Assembly: GCA_020025255.1 (NCBI GenBank)
Contig: JAHHSK010000046.1
Span: 1-16,270 of the forward strand
Reading direction: 5' to 3'
DNA length: 16,270 nucleotides
Source of the DNA: Ruthenibacterium sp.
Lineage (GTDB): Bacteria > Bacillota > Clostridia > Oscillospirales > Ruminococcaceae
Numbering within the stretch: the first letter of the stretch is position 1; each line of letters starts with the position of its first letter. The notes under the pieces were generated by a model. It saw only the letters and a list, made by a program, of their open reading frames with translations. It was not told the origin of the DNA and searched no databases. Positions 14,137 to 16,270 of this stretch are shown here, piece by piece. Both the position numbers and the translations under genes were made by a program.

Positions 14137-14348
14137 CTAAAATCCCTGTCCTTTCTGTGTCAAAAAAACGCAAATCAAAAATAGAAATCACTTACAGATT
14201 ACTGCAAAAAGCGCATTTCCGCAATAGTTTTTTACAAGAATCATCATTTTGAACAATCCCCGGTAAAAATACGGATTCTCTTTTAGATTTTATCCCCGAT
14301 TCACCTGCCTTTGTTTTTATGGATTTAAAATACACTGCATTTGTCTAC
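14137..14348. other. Divergent spacer between purC and pepF
   Basis: This A+T-rich spacer shows no gene. A possible leftward purC promoter is TTGCGG with TAATCT 17 bp apart on the minus strand, about 60-90 bp ahead of the GTG. Other weak pairings exist, so it is not certain. No riboswitch or clear PurR-type box is seen. Confidence 0.4.
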
Positions 14349-14377
14349 TTGCGCTTATGCCGGCAAAATGGTAGAAT
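14349..14377 (+). promoter_or_regulatory. Sigma-A promoter of pepF
   Basis: TTGCGC (14349-14354) and TAGAAT (14372-14377) are separated by 17 bp. Transcription would begin near 14384, about 28 nt before the ATG. The -35 is weak. Confidence 0.55.
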
Positions 14378-14411
14378 GACTTTAAATTCAAAATGAACGG
14401 AGGACATTGAA

Positions 14412-16226
14412 ATGCAGGATAACACGTTACGCAAACGCAGCGAAGTTCCCGAAGAATCGACATGGGATCTTCGTGATCTTTTTGAAAGTGACGAAGCATG
14501 GGAAGCCGAAAACGAGGCACTGAAATCCATGCCCGCACGTTTTGCCGAACTGGAAGGTCACCTTGGTGACAGCGCTGCAGCTCTGCTGAACTATTTCCGT
14601 CTGGATGACGAAGCCAATCTGCGCGTATCAAAGCTGTACGGCTATGCCAGCTGCAAGGGCGATCAGGATACGGCAAACGGTTTTTATCAGAACATGCGCG
14701 GCAAGGCCATGGGCACGCTTGTCGCCATTTCCAGCGCAGGCGCTTTTGCATCTTCCGAGCTTATGGCGATTTCGGACGAAATGCTGTGCCGCTTTTTTGA
14801 ACAGGAGCCGGCGCTCGAAGAATACCGCCGCACTCTGCACAAGCTGCGCCGCCGTGCTGCGCATATCCTTTCCCCCGCAGAGGAAACCCTGCTTGCCGCA
14901 GCCGGTGAAATGTCCGAAGCACCCGGCAACATTTCCAGCGTATTCAGCAATGCCGATATCCGCTTCCCGGATGTTGCGGATGCACAGGGTGAAATGCATC
15001 AGCTGACGAACACAACGCTGGTTCCCCTTTTGGAAAGTGCTGACCGCGTGCTGCGCCGCAATGCGTTCGATACATTCTACGAAACGCTGGGCGGCTTCCG
15101 CAACACGGCGGCTGCCACCATGGATGCCCAGTTCAAGCAGCTGCGCTTCTTTGCCAACGCCCGCAAGTACGACAGCACGCTGAGTGCTTCCTTGGATGCG
15201 ACCGAAGTACCCACCGAGGTGTATCGGAACCTGATCGAAGCCGTGCACGCAAATCTGGATAAAATGTATAAATATGTGGCACTGCGCAAGAAGATGATGG
15301 GCGTGGACGAGCTGCATATGTATGACGTCTACACCCCGATCGTCGCGGACGCTGCGGAAAAGATCCCCTTCGAGCAGGCAAAAGAAACCGTGCTGGAAGC
15401 ACTTGCCGTTCTGGGCGAGGATTACACCGCTTTGCTGCGTGAAGGCTTTGAAAACCGCTGGATCGACGTTTATCCCAACGAGGGCAAGCGCGGCGGCGCG
15501 TATTCTTCCGGCAGCTCGTATCCGCACCCGTATGTTCTGCTCAACCAGAAGGATACGCTGGACAACATGTTTACGCTGGCGCATGAAATGGGCCACGCAC
15601 TGCACAGCTATCACAGCTGCAAATATCAGCCCATCAGCACCAGCGGCTATGTCATCTTCGTTGCCGAGGTCGCTTCCACCTGCAACGAAGTTCTGCTGAT
15701 GCGCCACCTGCTGAGCAAGACGACCGATAAGAAAGAGCGCGCCTATCTGCTCAACCACTTCCTGGATCAGTTCAAGGGCACGGTATACCGCCAGACGATG
15801 TTCGCTGAATTCGAGCTGGAAATGGGCCGCATGGCAGAGCGCGGTGAAACGCTGACGGCCGAAGCCCTGAGCGAAAAATATCTGGAGCTCAACAAGCTTT
15901 ACTACGGCCCGGATATGGTTTCGGATGACGGCATCGCAATGGAATGGGCACGCATCCCGCATTTCTATTACGATTATTATGTATTCCAGTATGCAACCGG
16001 CTTTTCGGCGGCTGTGGCGATCGCAAACCGCATCCTTTCCGAAGGCGAGCCTGCGGTGCGGGATTATAAGAAATTCCTTTCCGGCGGCTCCAGCAGCGAC
16101 CCGATCTCTCTGCTGAAGCTTGCGGGCGTTGATATGAGCAGCCCCGAACCGGTCAATTCCGCTCTTTCCCTGTTTGGCGAAATCATCGACGAACTGGCAG
16201 AGCTGGAACAAATCGACAGCCTTTGA
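14412..16226 (+). CDS. pepF: Oligoendopeptidase F (M3B zinc metallopeptidase)
   Basis: This 604-aa cytosolic zinc peptidase of family M3 trims short peptides (typically 7-17 residues). The active site is HEMGH at residues 391-395, with the third zinc ligand E419 in FVAEVASTCNE, 24 residues on, as expected for the family. The N-terminal PepF helical domain occupies about residues 1-195. Further family blocks include KRGGAYSSGSY-like text near 360 and YYDYYVFQYATGFSAA near 518-533. GGAGG lies 8 nt before the ATG and the length matches the usual near-600. It is transcribed alone from its own promoter and ends in a strong terminator. No signal peptide is present. Confidence 0.96.
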   Translation: MQDNTLRKRSEVPEESTWDLRDLFESDEAWEAENEALKSMPARFAELEGHLGDSAAALLNYFRLDDEANLRVSKLYGYASCKGDQDTANGFYQNMRGKAMGTLVAISSAGAFASSELMAISDEMLCRFFEQEPALEEYRRTLHKLRRRAAHILSPAEETLLAAAGEMSEAPGNISSVFSNADIRFPDVADAQGEMHQLTNTTLVPLLESADRVLRRNAFDTFYETLGGFRNTAAATMDAQFKQLRFFANARKYDSTLSASLDATEVPTEVYRNLIEAVHANLDKMYKYVALRKKMMGVDELHMYDVYTPIVADAAEKIPFEQAKETVLEALAVLGEDYTALLREGFENRWIDVYPNEGKRGGAYSSGSSYPHPYVLLNQKDTLDNMFTLAHEMGHALHSYHSCKYQPISTSGYVIFVAEVASTCNEVLLMRHLLSKTTDKKERAYLLNHFLDQFKGTVYRQTMFAEFELEMGRMAERGETLTAEALSEKYLELNKLYYGPDMVSDDGIAMEWARIPHFYYDYYVFQYATGFSAAVAIANRILSEGEPAVRDYKKFLSGGSSSDPISLLKLAGVDMSSPEPVNSALSLFGEIIDELAELEQIDSL

Positions 16227-16240
16227 TCACCCGCATACAA

Positions 16241-16270
16241 AAATGCCCGGCGCAAAAGCGCCGGGCATTT
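16241..16270 (+). terminator. Intrinsic terminator of pepF
   Basis: A perfect 13-bp inverted repeat (16241-16253 with 16258-16270, AAAA loop) contains a 9-bp G+C core, starts 14 bp after the stop and reaches the window edge. The T run after the stem is only partly visible. Confidence 0.85.

Noticed and set aside
14137..14300. A purine riboswitch or PurR-type operator ahead of purC
   Set aside because: I could not find the conserved riboswitch loops or a convincing operator. The leader is simple A+T-rich sequence.
14628..16211. A 527-codon minus-strand open frame opposite pepF
   Set aside because: pepF has the HEMGH site, family length and ribosome site; the opposite frame shows no domain.
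1..16270. CRISPR arrays, insertion sequences, phage genes or attachment sites
   Set aside because: No repeat-spacer series, transposase, integrase or terminal repeats were seen. The single tRNA has no adjacent integrase or duplicated 3' end.

Overview
The window reads as chromosome of a gut-type Gram-positive Clostridia, most likely Oscillospirales/Ruminococcaceae-like. This is inferred from strong AGGAGG ribosome sites, intrinsic hairpin-plus-T terminators, a lipobox-type solute-binding lipoprotein, a sortase, a PepF peptidase and moderate-to-high G+C with abundant GCC/CGC codons. I see no phage, transposon or CRISPR.

Region 1 (about 1-8480) is a catabolic locus. A rightward AraC-family regulator (7463-8356) is divergent from a leftward operon: CUT1 sugar-binding lipoprotein, two CUT1 permeases, a GH112 beta-1,3-galactosyl-N-acetylhexosamine phosphorylase, and a Cys-type sulfatase with no signal peptide. 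Intrinsic terminators sit after the binding-protein gene and between the phosphorylase and the sulfatase, so expression is probably stepped down along the operon. Two direct repeats exactly 21 bp apart lie just upstream of the operon promoter and are the best candidate regulator site. The logic suggests import of galacto-N-biose/lacto-N-biose (mucin or milk glycan core disaccharides) and phosphorolysis in the cytoplasm. The sulfatase raises the possibility that sulfated forms are also imported and desulfated inside the cell. No transporter ATPase, no downstream GNB/LNB pathway kinase/uridylyltransferase/epimerase, and no sulfatase-maturing enzyme is present here.

Region 2 (about 8500-12910) holds a leftward pair of a 55-residue unknown protein translationally coupled to an oxalate/formate-type MFS transporter. 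Divergent from it is a rightward pair of a membrane-anchored, apparently degenerate LCP (LytR-CpsA-Psr)-like protein and a small sortase. Convergent to that pair is a leftward membrane-embedded XRE regulator with its own clear promoter.

Region 3 (about 12910-16270) is housekeeping: a leftward tRNA-Asn with promoter and terminator, leftward purC, and divergent rightward pepF (oligoendopeptidase F), whose terminator closes the window.

The items most worth following up are the phosphorylase plus cytoplasmic sulfatase combination and the pseudo-LCP/sortase pair, whose first protein ends in LPRAGSL.
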